Of a stretch of 15,266 nt of DNA, positions 1-7,420 are shown in pieces. Both the position numbers and the translations under genes were made by a program. The stretch comes from JBLFWJ01 sp047611425. Its GTDB lineage: Bacteria; Bacteroidota; Bacteroidia; UBA10329. The notes beneath the pieces were generated by a model. The model did no database searches. It was not told the origin of the DNA and saw only the letters and a program-made list of their open reading frames with translations. The stretch spans positions 1-15,266 of the forward strand of contig JBLFWJ010000075.1 of the NCBI GenBank assembly GCA_047611425.1, written 5' to 3'. Position 1 is the first letter of the stretch. Every line of letters begins with the position of its first letter.

Positions 1-1072
1 CGTCAAACCGCATTCTTGACGCTTCGCGAAATGCACCTCTCGCCTGTCTTTTCTTATCGGCTTTTAGATAGCAATCAGCCATGTGATAGTATGCCAATTG
101 TGCCATTTCAGTCCGAGTTCGAGTAACTGGTTCGAACATCCGATTGGCATCATCGCAGTTTCCGGCCTGGTAATAACAGTAGCCTAACTGGTAACGCTGT
201 TGATCAGAACCACCTAAATCGGCCAAAGCCAATTCAAGCATCGGTACGGCTTGATCGTATTGCTTTAATTCGTAGTGGCTTTGGCCAACCATTCTAGCCA
301 CCTCTCCCCTTTTGGATTCTGCGGCTACCTCAAGCAACTCAGTTCCATATGTGATTACTTCTTCATATTGATCCTGAAGGAAATGAATCTGACAGATGTA
401 ATACGGTACGATTGGGCCGAAAAGTTTATCCTTTTCCAAAGAGCGGAATCCTTCCATCGCTTTTTCATGTGCGCCTTCTCGATAGAAAATGTAGGACACA
501 TAATACTTGGCAGGTGACTGATATCGATTCTCAGCTTCGGAGATCTGAGACAGATCGTTCTTCGCCAAATCATATTTTTCTTGTAAGAAATACGCATACC
601 CACGCTTGAAGTAGAATTCTTCTAGATCAGATTCAGAAATTTCATGCGGGTCAACCTTTTCCAAATGCTTAATCGCCTTGGAGTATTTCTTTTTTCTGAA
701 ATGATACCGACCCAAATTCAAGTCAGCCAAAACCATTTCTGGATGTTCAGGATGATCTGCGACCCATGTTCCTAGTAGCGGCTCACCATCTGCGTTGAAT
801 AATTCAACAGCACTTACAGCTTCATAAAGCCGAGCTGTTTCCCACAAAATTGATGTCTTGGATGGAATTTCATCCTTCGCCTTGGCAAACTCATGTTGAG
901 CCAACGTGAATTTTTTCCGGCTAAAAAGCTCTACACCTTTCTTGTAAGACGCGGTAACGTCATTATCGGCTTCCGTTTTCTGAGCCGAGCCGACCATCGG
1001 AAAGATGGACTGGCCTGCAGCCAGCATCAAAACAATACCCCATGTTAGAGCGGATTTCCTCTTTCCTTGCAT
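1..1072 (-). CDS. Secreted tetratricopeptide-repeat protein, 3' end beyond the left edge
   Basis: The minus strand is open from an ATG at 1072 to the window edge, giving about 357 codons without a stop; the C-terminus is missing. Residues 1-30 look like a signal peptide: basic MQGKRK, a hydrophobic stretch, then a small-residue GSAQ site. After that come repeated helical pairs of TPR type, visible near residues 41-70 (YKKGVELFSRKKFTLAQHEF), 121-142, 156-177 and then continuously to the edge, with the usual A/G/Y/F spacing. The protein is probably periplasmic or outer-membrane associated and acts as a protein-protein scaffold; large TPR proteins of this kind are common in Bacteroidota. I cannot name a specific family or partner. 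It is divergent from ftsE. A weak TAATTTAG box lies 5 nt before the ATG. The TPR nature is well supported; the role is unknown. Confidence 0.85.
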   Translation of the reverse strand, partial: MQGKRKSALTWGIVLMLAAGQSIFPMVGSAQKTEADNDVTASYKKGVELFSRKKFTLAQHEFAKAKDEIPSKTSILWETARLYEAVSAVELFNADGEPLLGTWVADHPEHPEMVLADLNLGRYHFRKKKYSKAIKHLEKVDPHEISESDLEEFYFKRGYAYFLQEKYDLAKNDLSQISEAENRYQSPAKYYVSYIFYREGAHEKAMEGFRSLEKDKLFGPIVPYYICQIHFLQDQYEEVITYGTELLEVAAESKRGEVARMVGQSHYELKQYDQAVPMLELALADLGGSDQQRYQLGYCYYQAGNCDDANRMFEPVTRTRTEMAQLAYYHMADCYLKADKKRQARGAFREASRMRFD

Positions 1073-1164
1073 CTTCGCTAAATTATTGGGTGTAGTAGAG
1101 GCGGTGGATGTTCTATGTCTTATTTATTAACGCGCTTATGTTGAAATGGGGGTTTGTTCAAATC

Positions 1165-1190
1165 ATAAACAGCCGACCTTGACTGTTTAT
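1165..1190. promoter_or_regulatory. Perfect 8-bp inverted repeat abutting the ftsE promoter box, possible operator
   Basis: ATAAACAG at 1165-1172 is the exact reverse complement of CTGTTTAT at 1183-1190, with a 10-nt spacer. The right arm ends directly against the TACATTTG box. The repeat fills the place where the upstream (-33) promoter element would be, and no TTTG is found there. This is the geometry of an operator or activator site, but the regulator is unknown and a chance repeat is not excluded. Confidence 0.4.
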
Positions 1191-1198
1191 TACATTTG
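1191..1198 (+). promoter_or_regulatory. Putative Bacteroidota -7 promoter box for ftsE
   Basis: TACATTTG matches the Bacteroidota -7 consensus TAnnTTTG exactly and ends 11 nt before the ftsE ATG. No convincing -33 TTTG is seen 17-23 nt upstream. The predicted transcript would have a leader of only a few bases. Confidence 0.5.
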
Positions 1199-1209
1199 CC
1201 CGTCACTTT

Positions 1210-1920
1210 ATGGAGGAAAACAAAACAGAGTCGCACGTGATTAAAATGGTGGATGTATCAATCCATCATAGAGGAAACCCAATACTGGAGAAGGTTTCCT
1301 TCGCAGTAGAACCGGGTGAATTCATTTACCTAATTGGAAAAACTGGCAGCGGTAAGACAAGCTTACTGAGAGCGCTTTACGCGGATCTTGCGATAATAGA
1401 AGGGCAAGGAACCGTTGCTGGATTCGATTTAAAATCGATATCTCAGAAGGAAATCCCATTTCTAAGAAGAAAGCTAGGCATCGTTTTTCAGGATTTTCAG
1501 TTATTGACGGATAGATCAATTGCTAGCAATCTGCTATTCGTAATGAAAGCCACAGGCTGGACAGATAAAGCCAAAATGGCCGCTCGGGTTGATGAACTAT
1601 TAACGTTGATTGGAATTCCAGACCAGGGAAATAAAATGCCACACCAACTTTCTGGAGGAGAGCAGCAAAGGGTTTCAGTTGCTCGCGCTTTGGTCAATGA
1701 ACCAAAGATTATTCTGGCAGATGAGCCAACGGGGAATTTGGATCCTGAAACTTCCGCTGGAATCCTGCAACTGATGATTGACATCAGCAAGAAAGGCACT
1801 GCCGTTCTGATGGCTACGCACAACTACAACTTTTTTGAGCAGCACAAATCTCGAACATTGAAATGTGATCGCGGGTATCTTGTAGATACGCTACAGCAAG
1901 TTCGACCCGAAGATTTTTGA
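1210..1920 (+). CDS. ftsE: Cell division ABC transporter ATP-binding protein FtsE
   Basis: This is a 236-residue ABC ATPase. It shows Walker A GKTGSGKT (43-50), Q-loop Q94, signature LSGGEQQR (147-154), Walker B IILADEPTGNLD (167-178) and H-loop H204. The LADEPTGNLD segment and the length of about 230 residues fit the FtsE/LolD/MacB group, and the LLTDRS region after the Q-loop resembles FtsE. FtsE pairs with the membrane protein FtsX to control peptidoglycan hydrolases at the division site. No ftsX is next to it here, so it is a stand-alone ftsE, and LolD-like function cannot be fully excluded. The ATG follows a TACATTTG promoter box, with no Shine-Dalgarno sequence. Its last 30 bp overlap, tail to tail, the end of the glycosyltransferase on the other strand. 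Confidence 0.85.
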   Translation: MEENKTESHVIKMVDVSIHHRGNPILEKVSFAVEPGEFIYLIGKTGSGKTSLLRALYADLAIIEGQGTVAGFDLKSISQKEIPFLRRKLGIVFQDFQLLTDRSIASNLLFVMKATGWTDKAKMAARVDELLTLIGIPDQGNKMPHQLSGGEQQRVSVARALVNEPKIILADEPTGNLDPETSAGILQLMIDISKKGTAVLMATHNYNFFEQHKSRTLKCDRGYLVDTLQQVRPEDF

Positions 1921-3060
1921 GGTCTCTTTAATTTCTGGTTTCTCTCCAAAGATCATTTCGTAGAGCCGTTCTGCGTTTGAGGAATTTCCAAAGCCTTGAT
2001 CTAAGGTTTCTTTTCGGGCCAGTTTATCTGACTCGGTCATTTCAACATCCATCAATTCATTAATCGCAGAAATCATTGAATCGGCCTTACCCTCAATTCT
2101 ACAAACTTGCTCTAAGCCTGTGTTCTCAATCATAGGAGTGTTTACCAAACAATGACGTCCAGAGTATAGCGCAGCCAACAGTTTCAGCTTCAAACCTGTA
2201 GCTTGAAAAGTAGGTAAGACGTTAATCTGAGCATCTCGAATTAGGTCGTGAATTCCTTCCGTATCAAGGTTGGTCATCAATTCAATGTTGCTTTTTAATG
2301 CCACCGCATTTTGCAATTCCTTGGATGGCTTCTTTCCGGCTATGATCAATTTGTGATCACATTTCGAAAACACCTTCTCTACCAAATACATGGCTGCTTG
2401 GTTGTTTTCCCCAACATCTAGACTACCATGGTAAAGACAGAAATCACCGTTGCCTTGGGCAATTTCAACCTCCTCATGCGGATGAAAAGCAGAAATCTGC
2501 TCAACATTCGAGAACTTAGTTTTCAGGTACTCCGTGTCCTTTTTTGAAATAGCAGCGATGCCTGTTGTATGCTTTAGCACATTCTCGAACCGCTCAAGTT
2601 TATCTGCCTCTCTTGTGAAATAGATCTGCTTGAAAACGTTGCGTTCAACCGATGCCAGATTCCGATAATAATCGTGTTCAACGTTGTGTGATCTAACAAT
2701 CTTGACTCGATCTTTTAATCGTTCATGATCTAAATAATAGCACGTATGAAGTCCTTCAAAAAGAATCGGATAGTCGTTACGACAAAGGGCATTTATCAAC
2801 CGATCAGAATTTCGAGAAGCCACGATGTACGGCTTTCTATGCAACAGATATTGACGTGTCGTTCTTCTTGGATAATACGATACGGATTCGCAAACTTTCA
2901 ATAAATCATCATCCTTTGAACGACCGTATTCGTAAACATGCAAATGAACTTTCACACCCAATGCATGCAAGGATTTCAACTTAAAGTACACATCAATTAC
3001 ACCACCATAATTTGCTGGTAGCGGAATGTCCATCGCTATGATATTAAGATTTCTATCCAT
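1891..3060 (-). CDS. Glycosyltransferase (GT-B type, GT1/GT4-like), second of an overlapping pair
   Basis: This is a roughly 389-residue putative glycosyltransferase with a two-domain GT-B layout. Numbered from the longer start, the N-terminal half has NIIAMDIPLPANYGG (about 9-23), a donor/acceptor-groove start typical of Bacteroidota sugar transferases, then EGLHT (105-109) and RSHNVEHDYY (126-135). The C-terminal half has LYHGSLDVGENNQAA (212-226) and GLKLKLLAALYSGRH (292-306), the position of the nucleotide-sugar-binding segment. The substrate is unknown; it probably modifies an envelope or capsule glycan in the cytoplasm. I prefer the ATG at 3060 (MDRNLNII), which overlaps the preceding gene by 8 bp; an ATG at 3069 would add three residues and give a 17-bp overlap. 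The overlap implies translational coupling with the upstream glycosyltransferase. Its 3' end overlaps the ftsE end. Confidence 0.8.
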   Translation of the reverse strand: MDRNLNIIAMDIPLPANYGGVIDVYFKLKSLHALGVKVHLHVYEYGRSKDDDLLKVCESVSYYPRRTTRQYLLHRKPYIVASRNSDRLINALCRNDYPILFEGLHTCYYLDHERLKDRVKIVRSHNVEHDYYRNLASVERNVFKQIYFTREADKLERFENVLKHTTGIAAISKKDTEYLKTKFSNVEQISAFHPHEEVEIAQGNGDFCLYHGSLDVGENNQAAMYLVEKVFSKCDHKLIIAGKKPSKELQNAVALKSNIELMTNLDTEGIHDLIRDAQINVLPTFQATGLKLKLLAALYSGRHCLVNTPMIENTGLEQVCRIEGKADSMISAINELMDVEMTESDKLARKETLDQGFGNSSNAERLYEMIFGEKPEIKETSKIFGSNLL

Positions 3061-4171
3061 CAATCTCATTGATCATATCGTCCAACACTTTTCGTTCGTT
3101 TTCCCATACCAATTCGCTTCCGGCTTTTCTGCAATTCTGAGCGTACTCATCCATTTTCGGCTCATTACTCAGCATTCTTTCAATCTGATCCGCCAACACC
3201 TTTGGATCATGGCTTTCTAGTAATTCCCCTACTCCATTTTCCGTTACAACCTTTGCTAATTCGGGCAGGTTAGAAACCAAAACTGGTGTTCCGACTTGGA
3301 TGTAATCGAACAATTTGTTGGGTAAACTGAACCGATAATTTAAGCTTGTATCCTTATCTAAAGACAGTCCTAGATCAGCACAAGCCGTGTACTTCATCAT
3401 TTCGTCATATGGCTTTTTTCCGAGGATTTTGACCTTGTCGGCTAGATTCAATTCTGTAACCATTTCTTTCAGTTGATCAATGACATCCCCAGAACCGATA
3501 ATCAACAAAAGGTGATCATTAAGAAACTGCATGGCCAGAACTGCTTCTTCAGCTCCACGATCAACATTGATTCCTGCTCCTTGTAGTACGATGATCTTCT
3601 TGTCAATTGGCAAGTCTAAATCTGTCCGAGAAGTCTTGATGGCATCTGGCTTTTTCATCGGAAGGTTTCTATGAACCTTCATATCCACGCCATACCACTT
3701 TTTGTATGTGTCTGCAATGGATCGGTTAACCGTCATCATATTTGACAATCGGGGCATGAGGGTCTTTTCCAACCATTTCCAAACGCCTTGAACTCGCGGC
3801 CTAGCTTGGACTTCAGAAACCTCAGAAAACAGTTCGTGGCTGTCGTAAATCAAATCAACGCGCTTCAATTTAGAAACCAAATAGTTTGGAAGCAGGGTGT
3901 CGAGATCATTGGAAAAAAGAAGATCCGCCTTTGAAAATAGAAGATGTAGAAACAATCTAAGATTGAAAGAAGCGTAGAATAGTGGCCCCGTTTCAAATGG
4001 CAATTTGAAGCGAAACGTTGAATAATCGCGTTCTCCAACTGGTTGGCTATTCGCCAACGTTCTACCTACAAGCTGAACTTGATAGTCGTGATCGGCCAAA
4101 CAAAGGCAATGCCGGTGTACGCGCTGATCGGTAGTAAGGTCGTTTATAACGGAGACTATGGCCTTCTTCAA
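3053..4171 (-). CDS. Glycosyltransferase family 4 protein, TTG start
   Basis: This is a 372-residue GT-B glycosyltransferase of the GT4 type. Visible landmarks are VINDLTTDQRVHR (8-20), DSHELF (110-115), a domain-2 start IIVLQGAGINVDRG (193-206), and the donor-site segment LPNKLFDYIQVGTP (283-296) followed by a conserved NLPEL. Such enzymes transfer sugars from nucleotide or lipid donors in polysaccharide or lipopolysaccharide assembly on the cytoplasmic face; donor and acceptor cannot be told. The start is TTG: the reading frame has no ATG between it and an upstream in-frame stop at 4217-4219, and KKAIVSVINDL is the conserved N-terminus of the family. It follows the O-methyltransferase by 78 bp and overlaps the next glycosyltransferase, so it is probably part of the same transcription unit. 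No clear promoter box or terminator is seen in the 78-bp gap. Confidence 0.85.
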   Translation of the reverse strand: MKKAIVSVINDLTTDQRVHRHCLCLADHDYQVQLVGRTLANSQPVGERDYSTFRFKLPFETGPLFYASFNLRLFLHLLFSKADLLFSNDLDTLLPNYLVSKLKRVDLIYDSHELFSEVSEVQARPRVQGVWKWLEKTLMPRLSNMMTVNRSIADTYKKWYGVDMKVHRNLPMKKPDAIKTSRTDLDLPIDKKIIVLQGAGINVDRGAEEAVLAMQFLNDHLLLIIGSGDVIDQLKEMVTELNLADKVKILGKKPYDEMMKYTACADLGLSLDKDTSLNYRFSLPNKLFDYIQVGTPVLVSNLPELAKVVTENGVGELLESHDPKVLADQIERMLSNEPKMDEYAQNCRKAGSELVWENERKVLDDMINEIDG

Positions 4172-4249
4172 AAGGGTGCTAAACTGATGTGACAGCTGGT
4201 GCAGGTAGAAGTTTGGCTATAGCGATGGGTTGACGGGTGAGCCACCAAA

Positions 4250-4894
4250 TTAAGGTAATTTCCTTGCAATCAGCAAACCGTCACGTACAGGAAGCAAAAG
4301 ATTCTCTACCCTTTCATCAGAATGAATCTTCTCTGCATAAGCCTTAAGTGCCTCAGTTTCAGTGTCATTGTGCTTCGTTGGCTCCACAACTTTACCGCTC
4401 CAAAGAACATTATCGGCAATTACATATCCACCTGGGCTTACCTTATCTATGACAAGATCAAAGTAGTTTGAGTAGTTTTCTTTATCCGCATCGATGAACA
4501 CGATATCAAACGGACCGTCAAGTTCATTGACTTTATCAACTGCATTGGCAATATGAAGATGAACTGAATCAGAAAGGCCTGCTTCTCCGAGGTATTTTCG
4601 AATCATGTCTTCCAATTCGGCATTCACATCGATGGTGTGAAGCTCGCCTCCCTCCTGAAGACCTTGCGCTAAACAAATGGCAGAATAGCCAGTGTATGTT
4701 CCGATTTCCAAAACTCGTTTTGGCCGGATCATTTTGGAAAACATACTCAATACCTGACCCTGCAAATGCCCTGATAGCATTCTAGGTATCATCACTTTAG
4801 TATAGGTTTCACGGTTTAAACGGGAAAGCACATCGCTTTCGGCTTGCGTAAAACGCTCGGCATACGCCTCAATTGATTCTGGAAGAAAATCCAT
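4250..4894 (-). CDS. SAM-dependent O-methyltransferase, family 3 (catechol/caffeoyl-CoA type)
   Basis: This 214-residue Rossmann methyltransferase has the landmarks of the cation-dependent O-methyltransferase family: SGHLQGQ (41-47), SAM motif VLEIGTYTGYSA (61-72), acidic D89 closing strand 2 (TIDVN), FDIVFIDADKENY (129-141), DNVLWSGKV (161-169) and LPVRDGLLIARK at the C-terminus. D135, D161 and N162 are the expected divalent-metal ligands, and K138 fits the usual catalytic lysine. Members methylate catechol-type hydroxyls of small molecules; the natural substrate of the Bacteroidota versions is generally unknown. It is a full-length, soluble, cytoplasmic protein. The ATG comes 3 nt after the receptor's stop codon, without a Shine-Dalgarno sequence, so it probably depends on translation and transcription of the receptor gene. 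Confidence 0.9.
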   Translation of the reverse strand: MDFLPESIEAYAERFTQAESDVLSRLNRETYTKVMIPRMLSGHLQGQVLSMFSKMIRPKRVLEIGTYTGYSAICLAQGLQEGGELHTIDVNAELEDMIRKYLGEAGLSDSVHLHIANAVDKVNELDGPFDIVFIDADKENYSNYFDLVIDKVSPGGYVIADNVLWSGKVVEPTKHNDTETEALKAYAEKIHSDERVENLLLPVRDGLLIARKLP

Positions 4895-4897
4895 GTA

Positions 4898-7198
4898 TCA
4901 GAAGTTCCAGGAAAGACCTAAACTAGGTAGGATAGGCAACTGGTTTACGCGTTCGTATTTGATTCTATCAAAGTAGAATACGTTTTCGCGATTGTAAACA
5001 TTTGTCATACCCACAGCAACATCTAGAGTGTGATTCTTACCAAACGAGAAAGTCTTCTTTATGTTGAGGTCCAATCGATGATAGTAAGGTAAGCGACCAG
5101 AATTCAGCTCGCCATATTCAACTCCAAGAGATCCATTTTGGCCAATAACGTCATCGCCAACACTTGAAACTTGCACATTCTCATAGAATCCGCCAGTTGT
5201 TGTAAAAGGAAATCCGGAGCCCATATTCCATCGAATACCAACTTCCCAATCCAGATTTTTTCCGAAGGTGTAGGAAGCCATCAAGTTTACATTATGCCTT
5301 CTATCGAAGTGAGGAAAATATTCAGTAATCCCATCATATCTCTTTACGTAGCCCAATGAGTATACGGCCCAGAAGTAAAGTCGTTTGTGAGAATACTTGG
5401 CAACAAAATCAACACCCAATGCCTCTCCAGTTTCAATAATAAAATCCTTCTTTAGATTGTCGGGAGCCGTTGCATCATCTTCATCAAAAAGCTTGTTTCT
5501 ATTGACATTAGAAAGCTGATAGAAGTTCTTCCAGTACCCCTCTACATTTATGCTAACCCTCTTCCCTAAATCAATCTCGAAGCCTGCGATATTATGCATC
5601 GCTCTTTGCAACGGGTCTGTAATCTCCCTCCCATCAAATTCGCTTGGCAAATTCTCTGGTGCAGTAAGGAAACCATAGAAAAGGTTAACCACATCACGGT
5701 CTGAATTCGCACTAATCAAGTTCTGAGAAAAAAGACCAAACGCATACTTGAATCGTAACCACTTAGCAATATTCCATTTCAAACCTAACCTAGGTTCTGG
5801 AGATGCTACTGCCAAAGAGGCATAATAGTGTAGTCTGAAGCTTGGTTCTATGATCAGCTTCTCTTTTATGTTCCATTTGAACTTGGCAAACACGCCAAAA
5901 TCAGTAGTGTTCTGAGCTTCATTAGCACCGATAATCGACCCCAACGAATTTGCAAACGAGTATGATGTCTGAAAACCTTGCAAGAAAACTCCATACTTCA
6001 GTTCGTTTTTACCCATATAATAGAGGAAGTTCATTCCAACATTAAAACCTCCGATTTGGCTCTGTCGTGGTGCAATTTCATTCTCAGAAAGGCTGATTTT
6101 GTAATCGGAGTAATTAATAAAACCCTCCATAAGAACATTGGACCCTGCAGGAACAACCAAGAAGTTTGTACCAATCCCCCAAGAATTCCATTTGTAGTTT
6201 GACACTGAGCGATAGGTTACATCATCATTGTAGCTAAAACCGAACACGTTCACCTTACTTCCATTCTTACTATTGAAGGAAACCTTACCGTAGAAATCAG
6301 CATAATTAAACGGAAGGCCACCTGTATCAATGTATGTGTAAAGTGCTTTTGAGGTCTGCTCCAGAAAAGATGCCTTACCCGACAGCAAGAATGAAATGCT
6401 ACCATTCTTATCATCCCTCAATTTCAAAATTGGACCTTCAAGCAATGCATTAGCACCGAAAGGGCTTACAGATAACTTTCCTGACAATCGTTTCTTATTT
6501 CCATCTCTGGTTTTAATGTCCATCACAGATGATATTCTATCACCGAATTCCGCGTTAAACCCACCAGTGTAGATATCTGCTGAACGTATGATGTCTGTGT
6601 CAAATACCGAGAATAGACCAATACTATGGAACGGATTGTAGACAATCATTCCATCCAACAAAACCTTGTTTTGAACTGGTGAACCACCACGTATGTAAAT
6701 CTGTCCACCTTGGTCGCCAGTAAAAATTACTCCAGGCTGAACGGTAAGAACCTGTGCCAAATCCGCCTCTGCACCAATCGTTGGTACTTGCTTCATCTCC
6801 TTGGGAGTAATTCTCGCAACAGAAGTTCGAACCTCCGTTGTGGCAGCCATTTTCTCTGCACTAATCTCAACCATGTCAAGCTGAATGCTCGACTTACTTA
6901 CATAAAGTGCCTTGGTAACCGACCCATTCTCTTTAAGAGTTATGCTAACTGTGGCGGTATCCATGCCGATAAACGTGGATTTAAGCACGTAATCGCCAGC
7001 CGGCACTTTGGTTATTTGATAAAACCCATTTAAATCTGTTGACGCTCCGAAAGACGTTCCTTCTAAAAATACATTGGCAAAAAGGAAAGGTTCCCCATTC
7101 TCTTTGTCATATACAAACCCCTTAACGGTTCCCGTCTGAGCACTAGCTATTACGACTATGCACAGTAAAAGGAAAATAGCGGATATCAGTCTTTTCAC
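4898..7198 (-). CDS. TonB-dependent outer-membrane receptor with carboxypeptidase-like N-terminal domain
   Basis: This is a 766-residue receptor. Residues 1-20 are a signal peptide (MKRLIS, hydrophobic core, ASA-Q). Residues 24-105 form a carboxypeptidase-regulatory-like domain (GTVKGFVYDKENGEP, DLNGFY, VPAGDYVLKSTFIGM). Residues about 115-230 are the plug (QVLTVQPGV, IYIRGGSPVQNKVLLDG, YNPFHSIGLFSVFD, GGFNAEFGDRISSVMD), and the rest is beta-barrel, ending in SWNF with the terminal aromatic used for Bam recognition. It imports an unknown substrate using TonB energy. No SusD partner is adjacent, so it is not a typical SusCD glycan pair, and no siderophore gene is nearby to identify the ligand. 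The start is GTG: no in-frame ATG is near and the signal peptide begins exactly there. A TATTTTTG promoter box lies 20 nt upstream. The O-methyltransferase follows after 3 nt. Confidence 0.9.
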   Translation of the reverse strand: MKRLISAIFLLLCIVVIASAQTGTVKGFVYDKENGEPFLFANVFLEGTSFGASTDLNGFYQITKVPAGDYVLKSTFIGMDTATVSITLKENGSVTKALYVSKSSIQLDMVEISAEKMAATTEVRTSVARITPKEMKQVPTIGAEADLAQVLTVQPGVIFTGDQGGQIYIRGGSPVQNKVLLDGMIVYNPFHSIGLFSVFDTDIIRSADIYTGGFNAEFGDRISSVMDIKTRDGNKKRLSGKLSVSPFGANALLEGPILKLRDDKNGSISFLLSGKASFLEQTSKALYTYIDTGGLPFNYADFYGKVSFNSKNGSKVNVFGFSYNDDVTYRSVSNYKWNSWGIGTNFLVVPAGSNVLMEGFINYSDYKISLSENEIAPRQSQIGGFNVGMNFLYYMGKNELKYGVFLQGFQTSYSFANSLGSIIGANEAQNTTDFGVFAKFKWNIKEKLIIEPSFRLHYYASLAVASPEPRLGLKWNIAKWLRFKYAFGLFSQNLISANSDRDVVNLFYGFLTAPENLPSEFDGREITDPLQRAMHNIAGFEIDLGKRVSINVEGYWKNFYQLSNVNRNKLFDEDDATAPDNLKKDFIIETGEALGVDFVAKYSHKRLYFWAVYSLGYVKRYDGITEYFPHFDRRHNVNLMASYTFGKNLDWEVGIRWNMGSGFPFTTTGGFYENVQVSSVGDDVIGQNGSLGVEYGELNSGRLPYYHRLDLNIKKTFSFGKNHTLDVAVGMTNVYNRENVFYFDRIKYERVNQLPILPSLGLSWNF

Positions 7199-7218
7199 AA
7201 GCCTCGTTTTAATGCGCG

Positions 7219-7226
7219 CAAAAATA
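7219..7226 (-). promoter_or_regulatory. Putative -7 promoter box for the TonB-dependent receptor unit
   Basis: On the minus strand TATTTTTG fits TAnnTTTG and ends 20 nt before the GTG start. No TTTG is found 17-23 nt further upstream. It would drive the receptor, the O-methyltransferase and probably the two glycosyltransferases. Confidence 0.45.
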
Positions 7227-7264
7227 GAATTAAATCACCCCTAGAATAGTCAGTTTAAAGTCAA

Positions 7265-7290
7265 CTAAGAAGCCAAGAATACCTAAGAAG
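7265..7290. repeat. Direct repeat CTAAGAAG, 18-bp period, upstream of the receptor
   Basis: CTAAGAAG occurs at 7265-7272 and 7283-7290. The bases between contain a partial copy, CCAAGAAT (7273-7280). The repeat lies 39-64 bp upstream of the receptor's promoter box and could be a regulator site, but it is short and may be chance. Confidence 0.25.
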
Positions 7291-7380
7291 TGTTAAACGA
7301 AAGTTTCAAAAAGACCAGTCGCCACAAACGATACAGAAGATTATTGGCGAAACAGATTCGTTTTACTTCTCTTAGACACG

Positions 7381-7420
7381 TGATGATGTCTCAAATTAGG
7401 TAACCCGAGTCACATCATCA
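7381..7420. repeat. 9-bp inverted repeat around the holA stop codon
   Basis: TGATGATGT (7381-7389) is the exact reverse complement of ACATCATCA (7412-7420), with a 22-nt spacer. The arm at 7412-7420 covers the last holA codons and part of its stop. In the holA mRNA it could form a 3' stem-loop, but no run of T follows on the minus strand, so it is not a standard intrinsic terminator. Confidence 0.3.

Noticed and set aside
4236..4249. A GGTG-GCT-CACC hairpin after the O-methyltransferase as a terminator
   Set aside because: The stem is only 4 bp with no T-tract, so read-through into the glycosyltransferases is more likely.
6710..7033. A 107-codon plus-strand open frame inside the TonB receptor gene
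   Set aside because: It lies fully antisense to the conserved plug and N-terminal domain coding region; its composition and lack of domains indicate a shadow frame.
4898..7198. A SusC/SusD polysaccharide-utilisation locus
   Set aside because: No SusD-like lipoprotein or glycoside hydrolase is adjacent, and the receptor, at 766 residues, is shorter than usual SusC proteins.
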